Positions 11,531 to 23,011 are shown, counted from the stretch's first letter. The stretch: 64,000 nucleotides of DNA from Nicotiana tabacum (GCF_000715075.1 NC_134085.1:152362178-152426177); one strand, 5' to 3'. The notes: generated from the sequence alone by a model not told the origin. Numbers and translations are program-made.

Positions 11531-13858
11531 TGTGAGCACGCGATTTTTGCCTCATACTAATTACTCCAAAAGAATTCCCAAGATTAGGTCTTTTCTTTAA
11601 TTATGTGTTATTTTTAGGAATTATTGTGTGATCTCTCTGATTGTTCGCATATATTTGTGTGCATGTTTAATTTTGTTAATGCATTAAAAATACAAAAATA
11701 TAGCATTTTCATTTGAGATTTGATTTTTACATTTTTTGGAATTAATTAATAATTAGATGTTTTACAAAAATAAAAATTCAAAAAAAATATAACATATTTT
11801 TGTAATTTTAGTCAAATTGTGTGATTTTCTTTTAATTTGGCATTTAATTATTTGTGATAATTATTAGTTAGAATTAATTAGTATTTTTAAGTAAATTTGG
11901 TGTTTTATAATTAATTAGGATTTTAGTTTTAATTGTTGAAAAGAAAAAGGAAGAGAAAATTGAAAAGGAAAAGAGAATAAGAAGAGGAAAATCTGGTTGG
12001 GCCAATTTAGCCAGGCCCAAAACCAAAACTCAGCCAAACCCATTGAGAATAAGAAGAGGAAAATCTGGTTGGGCCAACTTACTAATTGAGAAGCTCATAA
12101 TAGTGGTAGGGTAGTATTTGCATTATCAAATTAACTAAAAACACTAATTGAGTGGACAATTAAGTGGATGATTAAAAAAATGAAAAGTTGAATTGGTAGT
12201 GGAAAATGCACTAATTGAATGCTCATTTAAGGGAGCTGAAAATCATATTAGAGAAGAAAAAAGAGGGGGGCGGAGAGAACGGTATACACTCGATATACAA
12301 TCTGGATACAGTGGATATACAGGGGCAGAGAGCTAAGAAAACTTGGAAGAGATTTTGAGAGAGGGAGACAAGAAAACATTCTGAAAATACTGGAAAAAAA
12401 CTGGAATTTACTGTTTCATTGATTTCTATTTTCTGGTTTTCAATTTCGAATTGGCTGAAACCATCTTCCATATACTGTTTCATTGAACTATTTGGGGTTA
12501 ATAGCTGGATTAAAACTGGGACTGTTTTGTTGCTGCTGGTGATTGCTGTTGTTTTTACTTCTGATCTCACCCCCTTTTGACTTTCATTTTCAGGTATTCC
12601 TTCATACCCTTTGCTAACAAATGAAGTGTCACAAGTTGGAACCAGATTGAATTTGTATACAGATTTGGATGTTCGAATTGGAATTTGAATAAGAGTCTTG
12701 TTTGAATGTTAAATTCTATTAGCTTCTGTTGTTTATACTTTTGTTTTCTTGTTATGATTCATTTGTTAAGTTGTCCAACTGTGCTCAAGGTATAGATTGT
12801 ATACAACAATAACTTCTGCTGAAATTTTGGCTATGTATGTATAGATTGCCTGGTCTTAACTGTAACCAATTGATGTTTCCATATAGTTTATTCCTTAGTT
12901 TAAAAAGGGATTATTGTTGATTGATATATATATATAAAGTTCTTATTCATGCCCCGACTCGTTTTTCTCCCCTCCTCAACGGTTAAAAAGATTATGAGAG
13001 ATCACTGGTAGGTATGGCTTCAGGGATTCGATCCTTAAGTTCTTGCTTGCAACCGGCGTTGCCAAAATATTCAGGCCCTTCCGCTAATAAAATGATTTAA
13101 TAAAGTCTTGTTGTTTGGAAGGGACTTCTCAAGTACTTTAGTGTTAAATAATTAGGGTCTTAAAAAAATGGAAATTTGAGGCAAGCCATAGTTAGACACT
13201 TAGTAACAAATGACTCTTGTGTTAATTTCATAATGTAGAGGTAAAATAATAAATATTCCTAGAGAAACCTTTAGGGCCGTTTAAAATATTATCGTGATTG
13301 TGGACATGTTCGTGTGACATAATTACGAATTTTCAAAAATAAATTAAGGTTCGCGTCCGCGCGACTTTGACTAAGTTTTTTTTTCTTAAATAAATTAAGT
13401 GTTGTGAATTGTGTATACGTACGCGTGACATGACTCTTGACACGCCAAACCACACGAGTATACGTATGCGTAACTCGATAATTCTTTAAGTACGAGTAAA
13501 TCACGTAATTAAAAGCGGTAAAGGTAAAAATGCATGTAGTTTCTAAACACATAATTAAATAATTTAAGCCAAGTATAAATGGTTAAGCGACCGTGCTAGA
13601 ACCACGGAATTCGGGAGTTCCTAACAACTTCTCCCGGGTTAACAGAATTCCTTACCCGGATTTCTGGTTCGCAGGCTACAATACAGAGTCAATCTTTTCC
13701 TCGATTTGGGATTCGAACCGGTGACTTGGGACACCATAAATTATCCCAAGTGGCGACTCTGAATATTTAAATAAACGAATCTCATTTCGAATAATGTCAC
13801 TTTAATTGAAAAAACTCCCTTATATACCTTCGGGTGTAGGAAAAAAGGAGGTGTGACA
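11531..13858 (+). mobile_element. Solo LTR of a Tat-like family nested in the first solo LTR (TSD cttac)
   Basis: Begins TGTGAGCACGCGATTTTTGCC and ends AAGGAGGTGTGACA. The 5-mer cttac stands at 11526-11530 and 13859-13863. Both ends, and the U5-like tail (CCGTGCTAGAACCACGG, then CTCCCGGGTTAACAGAATTCC), match the 4.2-kb LTRs at 16578, 28477 and 40539. It is a shorter (2.33 kb), older relative of that family. No internal sequence remains. Confidence 0.88.
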
Positions 13859-14492
13859 CTTACTGCTCAGTCAAATATTATATCTGGTTTATTGATTACG
13901 TACTGATGTGACTTAAATTGTTAAATTAAAAGTATGACTACTCTTATTTGAAAGTTATTGAGATAATTGTATTTGCATAGCTCGTCACTACTTCTCAGTT
14001 CCTTATTTATTTCTGTTACTTACTGAGTTGGTGTACTCACGTTACCCCCTGTACCTCGTGTACAGATCTAGACACTTCTGGCCACAGCGGTTGCTGATTG
14101 AGGAGTCAGACTCAGGAGACTATTGAGGTAGTTGCATGGCGTTCGCTGACCTTGACTCTCCTTCCTTTTATGTTGTACTGTTCTATATTTCCAGACAGTA
14201 TTTTATCAGTCGGATGTTGTTATCATTAGATACTCATGCACTCAGTGATATTGGGTTTTTGGGGATGGATTGTTTAGTACTTTTGGAGTTATATTTTGTT
14301 CTAAAAGGTTTTATTTAATACTAATTGCTTCCGCCTTTATTTAAAAGTTCTACTGTGTTGAGATATTGAGTTGAGACTTGCCTTGTACCACGATAGGCGC
14401 CATCACGACGGGTGAGATTTTGGGTCGTGACAGTTATGATTATGATTAGCATTAACATAGTAAGGATTTGGTCATAGGATACCCTGACCTGA

Positions 14493-14759
14493 CTAGAGCA
14501 TTTTATCCTTAGCAGCAAATGTAGATGCCCTGTCCTTCGATTGTTGATTCAATTGCAGTCCATCAAAAGAATTTTTAAGAGCACTCACCATCTGAAGAAG
14601 TTCATTGTGACGCTTGTCCAAATCATCTCTTAATTCCTGCTGTTTTTTAGCCAATTCTGCTCGAAGATCTAGCTGTTGAGCTGCTAAATCTTCATACTGC
14701 TCCTGCATATCCATAGATGTATTACCAATTACAACGTCCACATCTCTTCGCGGGCCCAT
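14493..14759 (-). pseudogene. Chromovirus gag N-terminal segment
   Basis: 88 residues starting MGPRRDVDVVIGNT, with a charged, probably coiled-coil stretch (LAAQQLDLRAELAKKQQELR). The ATG is about 25 nt downstream of the 5' LTR end, which supports this start. A stop ends it at 14493; the remaining gag continues beyond the solo LTR at 9650. Confidence 0.75.
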
Positions 14760-14768
14760 CCTCTACGA

Positions 14769-14781
14769 GGCTCTCATACCA
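14769..14781 (-). other. Chromovirus primer-binding site, initiator tRNA-Met type
   Basis: Minus strand reads TGGTATGAGAGCC two bases after the 5' LTR. The common plant PBS complementary to tRNA-iMet is TGGTATCAGAGCC, so there is one mismatch. Confidence 0.85.
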
Positions 14782-14783
14782 AC

Positions 14784-15110
14784 TGATACCAAATTGAGGT
14801 ATCACCACAACTAAACGAGAGAATAAGCACCAAAAATGAAGAAAAGAGAGAAGAAGAGAAGAGAAAGAGGCAGAATTAGAGAAGAAGCAAAGGGAAAACA
14901 TAGAAATTCAATTCATATCATAATCCATTACAATTTGATGTATCGCCTATTTATAGTATTTGTAACAAGCTAAAAGTACTTAGAATAAAAGAGAAAGGAA
15001 ATGCAAACATGTCATTGTGTGACATAGCTCTAACTAATTTTTCCGCCAAAATATAACTTTCAAAAACTAGGCAACTAATTTTCGAAACTAATCAGCCAAT
15101 ATGTCTATCA
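14784..15110 (-). repeat. 5' LTR of the chromovirus
   Basis: 327 bp, matching 5079-5406 with scattered substitutions and small indels. The right boundary is set by TATCA followed by the duplication gttat. Confidence 0.93.
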
Positions 15111-15115
15111 GTTAT

Positions 15116-15386
15116 CTTGTGCATTCTTTAAATCAGCAACCTGCACTCAAAGATAATAAGATCATATGTGATTCTAGAGGTTACAGTTAGAATTGAAAGA
15201 AGGAGTGTTTCACAACAAAATTTTATCACGTTGCATGCTTGTGGTGTGGTAACTATTTAAGTATGATAGGAAAGTAATCGCGTACTTTGATCAATAGAAA
15301 TACTTTTGACTTTATCGAGCATATATTAAATGTAGCTTTACTATTGGTATGAAGTTATGAATTGGTCGCTTAACCGTTTTTTAATA
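15116..15386. other. Intergenic sequence, nothing recognised
   Basis: AT-rich sequence between the chromovirus and the putative MITE. No coding, RNA or repeat signature was seen. Confidence 0.6.
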
Positions 15387-15992
15387 GGAAAAATTACGCG
15401 CCACAACAAACATATACATTTTGCTATTTGTAGCCACGCTTTCAAAAAATTACCATTCATAGTTATATTTGATGTTTTATCACAAATTCACCAGCAATAT
15501 TGAAACAAGAGATTAATTATTTTGAACTGAAACAAGAGAGCAACAAGCTCTCGTAGCTCAGTTTATTAGACCACCCCGAATACAATCGATACGACTTGTA
15601 TCCTTTGTATACACCCATATACGTTGCCTTGGTTTTATTCGTTGCCCGAATGCACAAAGTTGATACAGATTGTGTTCCTTTGATACAAGTTGCATTCATT
15701 ACGCGAAGGAATATTGTTGATATAGGTTGTGTTCGTTGATACAGGTTGTATCCTTTGTATACGTCCCTATATTTTGCCATGATTTTATTCGGTGCGCCAA
15801 GGAATACAATTGATATAAGTTGTATTTGTACGCGAAGGAATACAATTGACATAAGCTAGACTCGTTGTGCGTCTGAATACAAGCGATACAAGCTGATAAT
15901 AATTAAAACAATAGCTATGGATGATAATTAAGCAAACTATATGTACATATGATAATTAGGTTCTAAACTGTAGCGCTTTATTAAAATTTCTC
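15387..15992. mobile_element. Possible non-autonomous Mutator-like element (MITE)
   Basis: The ends resemble each other in inverted orientation (left GGAAAAATTACGCGCCACA; right end, reversed, AGAAATTTTAATAAAGCGCTACAG). They are flanked by near-identical 9-mers, tttttaata (15378-15386) and tttttagta (15993-16001). The middle (15570-15900) is a run of degenerate GATACAA-TTGTATTC units with short palindromes. No transposase. The family call is tentative. Confidence 0.4.
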
Positions 15993-16001
15993 TTTTTAGT
16001 A

Positions 16002-16224
16002 TTGATGATATTCTATTATATCGACATAATACTCTTCCTAGAAGGTGGTCGAGGGATAAGGTGTTCTTTAGTTGTATTGAATTTTTGTTTTTGTATGGTA
16101 ATATTTTGTAGTTACTACAAAAACAAATCCTTAGTATTCTATTCTTTATTAATGTTTGTAGTATAACCTTATTTTCACATATACAATATTCTATTCATCA
16201 CATTTTATTGAACAATATTTAACT
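16002..16224. other. Short intergenic stretch, nothing recognised
   Basis: AT-rich flank left of the copia LTR. The expected 5-bp duplication would be taact, but the other end of that insertion is lost. Confidence 0.5.
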
Positions 16225-16577
16225 TGTTATAAAATAAAGGTTGTAAAGTAAAGACAAGTATAGAGAGAAACTGATATATTATTCAACTTCAAATTCATGT
16301 ACATAATGAACTGAAATCTCTTCTATTTATAGAAGAAAGGAAGCTGCTGTGTAAGCTGCTACTACAAGCTGCTATTACAAGCTGTTGTGTAAGCTGCTAC
16401 GCAAGTTGCTGTGTAAGCTGCTACTGCAAGTTGCTGTGTAAGCTGCTACTGCACGCTGCTACTATACCAGATATGAATAATCTTCTACCTAGGGTAATGT
16501 TTATCCATAACCGGGTACCGAAGTGATAAGCTTGTTCAAGAAGCTTATTTCCAATAGAGTACTAAATAGATAAACAT
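16225..16577 (-). repeat. Copia left LTR, part 1 (continues at 44743-44842)
   Basis: Matches the right LTR from 49119. It contains a run of about ten 12-13-nt units built on AAGCTGCTRYTR (16338-16465), present with a slightly different unit order in the right LTR. The aacat ending this part is the duplicated target of the Tat array. Confidence 0.9.
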
Positions 16578-19500
16578 TGTAAGCACGTGATTTTTGCCCT
16601 ATATGAGAATTACTCCCAAAAAATTCAAAAATAAAATGATTTTTCTTTGGTGTGCAATTTTGTGATATTTTGAAGAATTATTTGTATTTGTCTGTGCGTG
16701 TTTATTCGCTAAATTAATAAAAAATACAAAAATATGTCGCATTTTGCATGTAGAATTTAATTCTACAATTGTTAGTAATTAAAATTGTTTTACAAAAATT
16801 AAAAATTACAAAAATAGGCATCGTTTGCATTTTTAGCATTTAATGTCCAAATATACAATTTTATGCTTAATTAATACTTAATTGTGCGTTAATTGTTATT
16901 GGGAGTTAATTTGCGCCTTTATAACTTAATTTAGTTCTTAATAATAGTTTAAGTATTTTTATAATTTAGTTTTAGAAAAATAAAAGAAGAAAAGAGAGCG
17001 AAAATATAAAGAAAGTAGGAATTGGGCCTCTTCTTCAATTTCAAGCTATAGGCCCAAAAAATGGCCCAATCTTCCCTACGACCCAGTCCATTTCGAACTG
17101 GGCCGACCCAGTCCATAACCCAAAAGACCCAAACCCCTTTTGTCTTACATTTTACAACACAAAAAAAAATAGTAAGAAAACCCTAAAAATGCCTAAAGCA
17201 TCTGCCCCCCCTATTCTCCTTCTTCTTCCTCAAAACTCCAAAGCACAACCATGGCTACCTTTGACCCCACTCCCTCTCGTCCAAACACCATCAACAAATA
17301 GTTCGTCATGACCAAACGACCCCAAGAACCATAGTTACTGCTGTCCGTGTAGCTATCTCTGCGTCGTCACTTCATCTTCTTCGTTTTTCGTCAAGCTCGA
17401 GCTTGAGCTCGACATCCATGGCTGCCCAGCTCCACCAAGCAGTCCGCCATTGCCTTCGTCGACCGCTCGCTTCCATGGCAGCTGATTCCGTGTCAACTTC
17501 TGCTGCTTCATCGTCCAAACCCCACCGGCGCAGCTGCTACTTCATCGATCAAACACCACCGGCGCCGCTGCTTCTCCTGCCTCGTCGTGGCTGCTTGGTA
17601 TGTCTCCTCCGAGCTGCTGCTTCTGCTTCACTCCATCTCCTTCACGTAAACAAATGAACCCCAGCTGCCTTGTTCATGCCCTTCTGCCGCGACAACTGTT
17701 GATGCTGCTTCGGCGCGGCTTCAGTTGGCTTCGTAGGTTCGTGTTCGTCGCCGTTTGGCCGAGGTTCGTCGAGTCAATCCATACATATTTCATGTCGAAT
17801 CGGTTAGTGAATTTTTGAGTTTTATATTGTCCGCATTTTTGTTTTGATATTTTCGAATCTAAAATCGGCAAATGTTTGTTTTGTTTATCGTTTGAATTAA
17901 TTTAGTTCATGTTCATATGTTGTTTGTTAGATAAATTTTTCAGATTTCAAAGGAAGGATTAATTAGTTATTTTTCATGTTTATTTCATGTTTGTATTGTT
18001 GTTTAAGTGAATATTTGTTAGTTTAATATTTGTTAGATTCAAATTGAAATTTAATTAATTGTTTCTTCAATTTGTTTCATGTATTTGATGTATTTTCTGG
18101 AAATTGTTAATATTGTTAAAGTTCAAGTTTAAATTCATAATTGTTTCTTCTTAGTTTTGTTTTGTCATTTGCCTAAAAGAATTTAGTTGCAATAAGGGAA
18201 GTATGTTGGTTTTAGTCATTTGAATCCGTCGTTTTTATTTTTAGATTTAATTCATGTTCATATTATGTTTGTTTGATTTTGAATCCGAAATGTGTATAGT
18301 TTGATTTCTTGTTTACCATTTGTGATTATTTCTTGAATTGGTCTCATAATCTTGTTTAAAGTTTAATATAAGAATTGTTTGTTGTAATGTTGTTAGAGTT
18401 GATTTTAAGTTCAATATTATTGAATTTAAGAATCTAAATATACTTGTTTGATTGTTGTTGTTGTTTAAATCCGAAAAATAGGTTTGTTGTTGCTAAAAAT
18501 ATTGTTCAATCAAATTTTAGTTGTTCTTGGTTGTTCAATTTGTGTTCATGTTGATTTGTTGTTGAAATGTTGTTAAAATCATGTTCATGTGATATTGTTG
18601 TTATGATGTTCATCCGTGTTCATATTGTTGTTTGAACATTGTTAGAAATTGATCATATTGTCTATATTTTGGTTAAGTTTGATTAATTGATGTGTTATAG
18701 CTGATGGGTAGTTTGGTAAATTTGTAATACGTTCAGGGGTAGTTTGGTAATTTCAGTAAGGTCGGAAGGGGTAGTTTAGGAATTGTACATTTTGTAATTG
18801 TTTATTTGAAGCATGGGGGACAAAATGAAATGGGGTGGGTTGTGATATGATTATTTAATATAAAGGGGGACAAGATTTAATTTAAAGGGGAATCTTGTAT
18901 TATTTTAAATGAAGCATGGGGGACAAAATATAATGGGGTGGTGTGATATATTTATTTAATGTAATGGGGATGAGTGGGAAGATAATGGGTTTGGTAGAGA
19001 AAGGGATTGATTTTAATTGATTAAAGGGTGGGGATTATATATAGAGAGGTCTGAAAAAATCAGGACAAGAGAAAAGGAGGGAGAAATACACAGACAGAAA
19101 AAAAACGAGAGAGAGAAACAAATCTGAAAATAAGAGAGAAAAGGGCTGAACATTTAAGAGATAGAAAATTCCGAAAAATATTTAAGCTTTCAAATAAAAA
19201 AAAAACTAAAAAAAATATTCTGCTTTCTTTTGTTGTTTGAAATCAGAATTGATTGTTGTTTCATAAAAGCTGAAGCTTTTGCTTTTTTTTGGATTACTAC
19301 TCCACCGGTCTGTTATTGGTTTGTTACTGTTGCTGGGCTATTGTTGCTGTGTTGTACTGATTTTACTGCTGTTGCTGATTCTCATATTCATTTTCTTTTG
19401 CTTCCAATATCAGGTACACAACTGAAAAGCTGTTTATTGTAATCCGAAATATGAAGCGTGAATACATATGAAGAATGAAAATTTGAAGTTTTAATTTCGT

Positions 19501-20783
19501 TTTTATTTCTTTGTTCCTTTTGTTGATTGTATTTAAGCTATTTCATGAATTACTAAATAATAACTGGAATAAGAAAATAATATCATAAGTTAGTCTGTAA
19601 TAAATCAGTTCGGCAAAATAGGTTAATTCACTAGTTATGAAGGCTTCAAGATTATAGGTTGATCATGAACAAGTAGCTAAATTTAGCTAAGACACGAATT
19701 TAAATTAAACATCGTAAATTAGGCATTAAGGCATGACTTGAGCTTAAGCAAGATTAAGAGAACGTTTAAGTCTAATAAACTTTCTAATAAGCTTTAGTAA
19801 TTATGGTTAAATCTAGTTTCAAATGATTGTGAATAATTAATCTCAATAATTTTAATTTTTTTTTAAAAAAAATAACAATGTTGAGTTTTAATCTAGCTAT
19901 ATTTGTTTATTTTGAATATTAGTTGTTGAATTTTTATTTTATTTATAATTTCGAAATTAAGAGTGAAATTCTTTTTTCATCAATATTTGTATTAATCAAG
20001 CAATTAGCATGTCATGTCTTCTTAAAATAATAAAAACTAGTAATAAATTAGGATTTTCTTTCTTTATTTTAGAGACTCATTTTATAGAAAAATGTAGTCG
20101 TTTTAAGATTTGTCCAAATAAATGAGATGAGCCTCGCTTAATGAAATGTATAGATTGCGGGGCCCTCAATAAATGTACATTTAATCGCTTAGAATTAGGG
20201 AGGAGCCGTTTTAGCAAATTTCACGGCCCTACCCAAAATAATGATACGCTAAACTCTTTAGGCGCGATTTAATTAATTTTACCTTCTTAAACTCGGATGC
20301 GCATTTCATGCGACCCAAATCTAAATCCTAAAACATTGAATAAAAATGTGTTCCGGATTGCGGGTGCATTTCATGTGACGTAATCCAAAGACATGTTTTA
20401 AACGATGTTCACAATTTTTTTTAAAATAATAATAATAATAATAAAGTGGTAAAGAGTTAAAATTGGCACATCGGTTCATAATTGTATTAAAATCAGATAA
20501 ATAAGCCAAATATGACAATTGAGCGACCGTGCTAGAACCACGGAACTCGGGAATGCCTAACACCTTCTCCCGGGTTAACAGAATTCCTTATCCGGATTTC
20601 TGGTTCGCGGACTGTAATATGGAGTCATTCTTTTCCTCGATTCGGGATTAAACTGGTGACTTGGGACACCCTAAATCTCCCAAGTGGCGACTCTGAAATA
20701 AATAAACAAATCCCGTTTCGACTGTCCTTTAATTGGAAAAAACTCCTTGTACCCTCGCGGGGGCGGAATAAGGAGGTGTGACA
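16578..20783 (+). repeat. Tat-like LTR A (4.2 kb), first LTR of the tandem array
   Basis: 4206 bp, TGTAAGCACGTGATTTTTGCCC at the left end and AAGGAGGTGTGACA at the right. Near-identical to 28477-32680 and 40539-44742. Contents in order: AT-rich start; a GC-rich island with small ORFs (17400-17820); a long T-rich stretch; GGGG-rich repeats near 18700-18990; TATA box near 19036; a purine-rich presumed leader; and a tail shared with the solo LTR at 11531. LTRs over 4 kb are characteristic of the Tat/Ogre group. Confidence 0.95.
19036..19043 (+). promoter_or_regulatory. Likely TATA box of LTR A
   Basis: TATATATA within GGGGATTATATATAGAGAGG, followed about 30 nt downstream by a purine-rich leader. 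It would set U3 at about 2.5 kb and R-U5 at about 1.7 kb. The same site occurs at 30937-30944 (LTR B) and 42997-43004 (LTR C). Confidence 0.6.
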
Positions 20784-20787
20784 GCTC

Positions 20788-20805
20788 TGGCGACTCTGCT
20801 GGGGA
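20788..20805 (+). other. Primer-binding site of Tat unit 1
   Basis: TGGCGACTCTGCTGGGGA, four bases after LTR A. Starting with TGG (complement of a tRNA CCA end) and standing next to the LTR makes this the PBS. Ogre-type elements are known to use tRNA-Arg; matching the exact tRNA needs a lookup. The unit 2 copy begins at 32685. Confidence 0.75.
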
Positions 20806-21727
20806 CATATGACCAAGAACCACTGGTTCAGGGTTAGAAATTCGAGCTTAGATAAATTGTTGTATTTGGCTTTATCTGATTTTTACATGTGTTTGAGCCT
20901 AATGTGCTAAATGATGCTTTTACCGCTTTGATATTATGTGAACTGTATATAAATTGTGCCGAAACCCATCTTCTCTCTGAGTCTTCTGAATCATGAAGAA
21001 GGGTGTACTTCGTACGACTTCTTTTCTGTATAGTGTCAAGTCCCAATTTAGAACGAGGTTTGGATAAGTCGCAAAGCCGGTGAAGCTTCTGTATTCCCGG
21101 ACTGCCGCCTCCTCCTCGGCTCGAGCTGTCCGCTCGGGTAAACCAGGTCTAGAACAAACACCCAGGTTCTGAACCTAGTATAACAAATCCACATGCCGGA
21201 TCCCTAGTAGGAACGTTTGTTTGCATCACGTGCATTTGACTTTGGAGGCCCAGCACAGGGGTTGGGTCTGTCTAGGACAGGTGTACCAAAAATAAAAATG
21301 ACTATCCTGATGCATCTTACTTGCTACTACTTGCGCATTTATTTGATTCGGACTTGTGTGCTGACTGACTTGTGAATATCAGGAATAATATTTTGAAATT
21401 GAAAAAAAAAAGAAATAGCGGTTAGGGAATTGATTGTTTATTTTTGAAAAGAAAACAAATGCCCAAATACTGTCAAAACTCTGCCGAAATTTTAAGAAAA
21501 TGAAAAAAAAATGTCTTATTAGTTTGTTTTATTAAAAGCTAAGAAAAGAAAAAAAAGTCGTTGTTCTGTTTTTGTTTTTCAAAAATAAAATATAGAAAAA
21601 AATATATAGTTTGTCTTGCCATGAAAATGAAAAAAAAAAGTCTTATTTTTAAAATATTTTTTTTATTATTTATTTGCTTATGAAAATGCAAAAAAAAACA
21701 AAAAAAAAAAGTCTTTCATTATTTGTC

Positions 21728-21728
21728 G

Positions 21729-21772
<44 letters not shown>
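21728..21772. repeat. (AT)n microsatellite in unit 1
   Basis: About 21 AT repeats in unit 1, against about 10 followed by an extra AATCCGAAAAG in unit 2 (33629-33660). It is one of the few length differences between the two internal regions. Confidence 0.85.
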
Positions 21773-21774
<2 letters not shown>

Positions 21775-22270
21775 TTTTTTTTTTATTTTCCAAAAGATAT
21801 ATATATCTTTATTTGTTGCAAAGAGTATTTGTCTTGCCAAGAAAATTCAAAATAAAATTCCAAAAAGATATGTCTTGCAAAAAATAATATAAATATCTTT
21901 ATTTTCCATTGTTGATAAAACAAAAATAATAAAAATGTTTTCTTTTAAGAAAAAAAATCCGAAAATATTTTGATTCTTCTTTCAAAATTGAAAAGAAAAT
22001 TCAAAATTCAAAAAATATTTTTTAGAAGCATTTCTTTTATCAAAAGTAAAATTCCAAAAAAAAAAATTTCTTTAGAATAAAAAAAAAAGACAATTCGAAA
22101 AAAAAAACTTTCTTTTACTTTTGAAATTCTCAAAGTTCAAATCAAAAGAAAAGGAATTTTTACAAGTTTTTATTTCAAAAAGAAATCAATCAAAAAAAAA
22201 ATATACTTCCTTTGAGCAGTTCTTTCACAGTTCCAATAAAAAAAATATTAGTTCATTTACTTATTCACGA

Positions 22271-22340
22271 GACCCGAACTACGCGGGTTTGATTCTCACC
22301 GGATGTGAGATACGTAGGCAACCCTCATCGGGTTCAACCC
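22271..22340 (+). other. Structured motif, copy i (unit 1)
   Basis: CTACG (22279-22283) pairs with CGTAG (22313-22317). Inside it TCTCAC/GTGAGA closes a CGGAT loop. The next hairpin is AACCC-TCATC-GGGTT (22320-22334). The conserved unpaired strand is GGTTTGAT. An identical copy lies in unit 2 at about 34160-34226. Confidence 0.6.
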
Positions 22341-23011
22341 CACATTTTGCTAAAATAGCCAAAAACAAATTAAAAAAAAATGTCAAAATTTAAATTTTGT
22401 CATGAAGAAGTCGGGTGACGCTGTTTTGTCAAAACATAGCCGAATGTTCCCGAAAGGGACGCCGGAAGGCTGACTTTGCATAAATAGCCACCTTTTGGGT
22501 CATGTTTAGGATTTTGGTACAGTTGACCCACACAGCCTTAAAAAATCTTCGTCTCCGAGGCGCTGAAGGGCCGTGTTTGCAACACCAGGTTTTTATTGCA
22601 ATTTGAAAAGAAAAAAAAACAAAGAGTCAGCGGTCAGGTGAATACCGTTTGGATTTTTGGTCAAAATAAGCCGAGCCAGCTTCGGCCGCGTCTTAAACCG
22701 TTCTTGCCGAAATAGCCTTAGAGTATCTTTCAGTTGTCGAAGGGTTATTTTCGTAAAAGAACGGACAAGTTTGTAAAGTGTCATAAAATAATCCTCCCCG
22801 GCCACATTTGCAAAAATAACCATTTGGTTGCATTTGTCGAACAGAAAAAAGGGAGCTAGCCTTTTGTTTTTGAGTTTATAAATCTCTTGTTTAGAATATA
22901 TGGTTTGTTTGATTTTCGAGTTCGCAGGTCATCTTTAAACATTTGAAACCCAATTTGTTTTTTTGTGAAAATTGATAAAAAAAAATGTGTCTTATTGTTG
23001 TTACCTTTCAT

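Larger units (their letters stand above)
9656..14432 (+). mobile_element. Solo LTR of a gypsy family, nested in chromovirus gag (TSD gttat), itself interrupted
   Basis: Begins TGTGATGACCCAAAAT and ends GGGTCGTGACA; the 5-mer gttat flanks it at 9651-9655 and 14433-14437. Removing it restores the continuity of the gag reading. Without the inner insertion it is about 2.44 kb with no PBS, coding region or polypurine tract, so it is a single LTR left by LTR-LTR recombination. The GACCCAAAA/TTTTGGGTC terminal pattern and the repeated GATCGGG(T/C)TGCACGCCGCA block are familiar from large Solanaceae gypsy LTRs (Del/Tekay-like, inference). Orientation is arbitrary for lack of coding sequence. Confidence 0.82.
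5079..15110 (-). mobile_element. Chromovirus-type Ty3/gypsy LTR retrotransposon, interrupted in gag by a solo LTR
   Basis: Element boundaries are LTRs beginning TGATACC and ending TATCA, and the 5-bp duplication gttat at 5074-5078 and 15111-15115. Minus-strand order is 5' LTR, PBS, gag, protease, RT, RNase H, integrase, chromodomain-like C-terminus, polypurine tract, 3' LTR. The short LTRs (about 328 bp), initiator-Met-type PBS and chromodomain fit the Reina-like branch of chromoviruses; the lineage is inference. The genes carry in-frame stops and frameshifts, so it is inactive. Subtracting the nested insertion and its duplicated 5 bp leaves about 5.25 kb. Confidence 0.92.

Noticed and set aside
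12961..13090. Possible tRNA or SINE (TTCGATCC-like box)
   Set aside because: Only a B-box-like piece is present, with no A box at the right distance; it lies inside the solo LTR and is probably LTR sequence.
17403..17818. 84-aa and 72-aa ORFs in the LTR as real proteins
   Set aside because: Changes between LTR copies are mostly residue-altering, and the ORFs have no recognisable domain; kept only as a finding about the GC-rich island.
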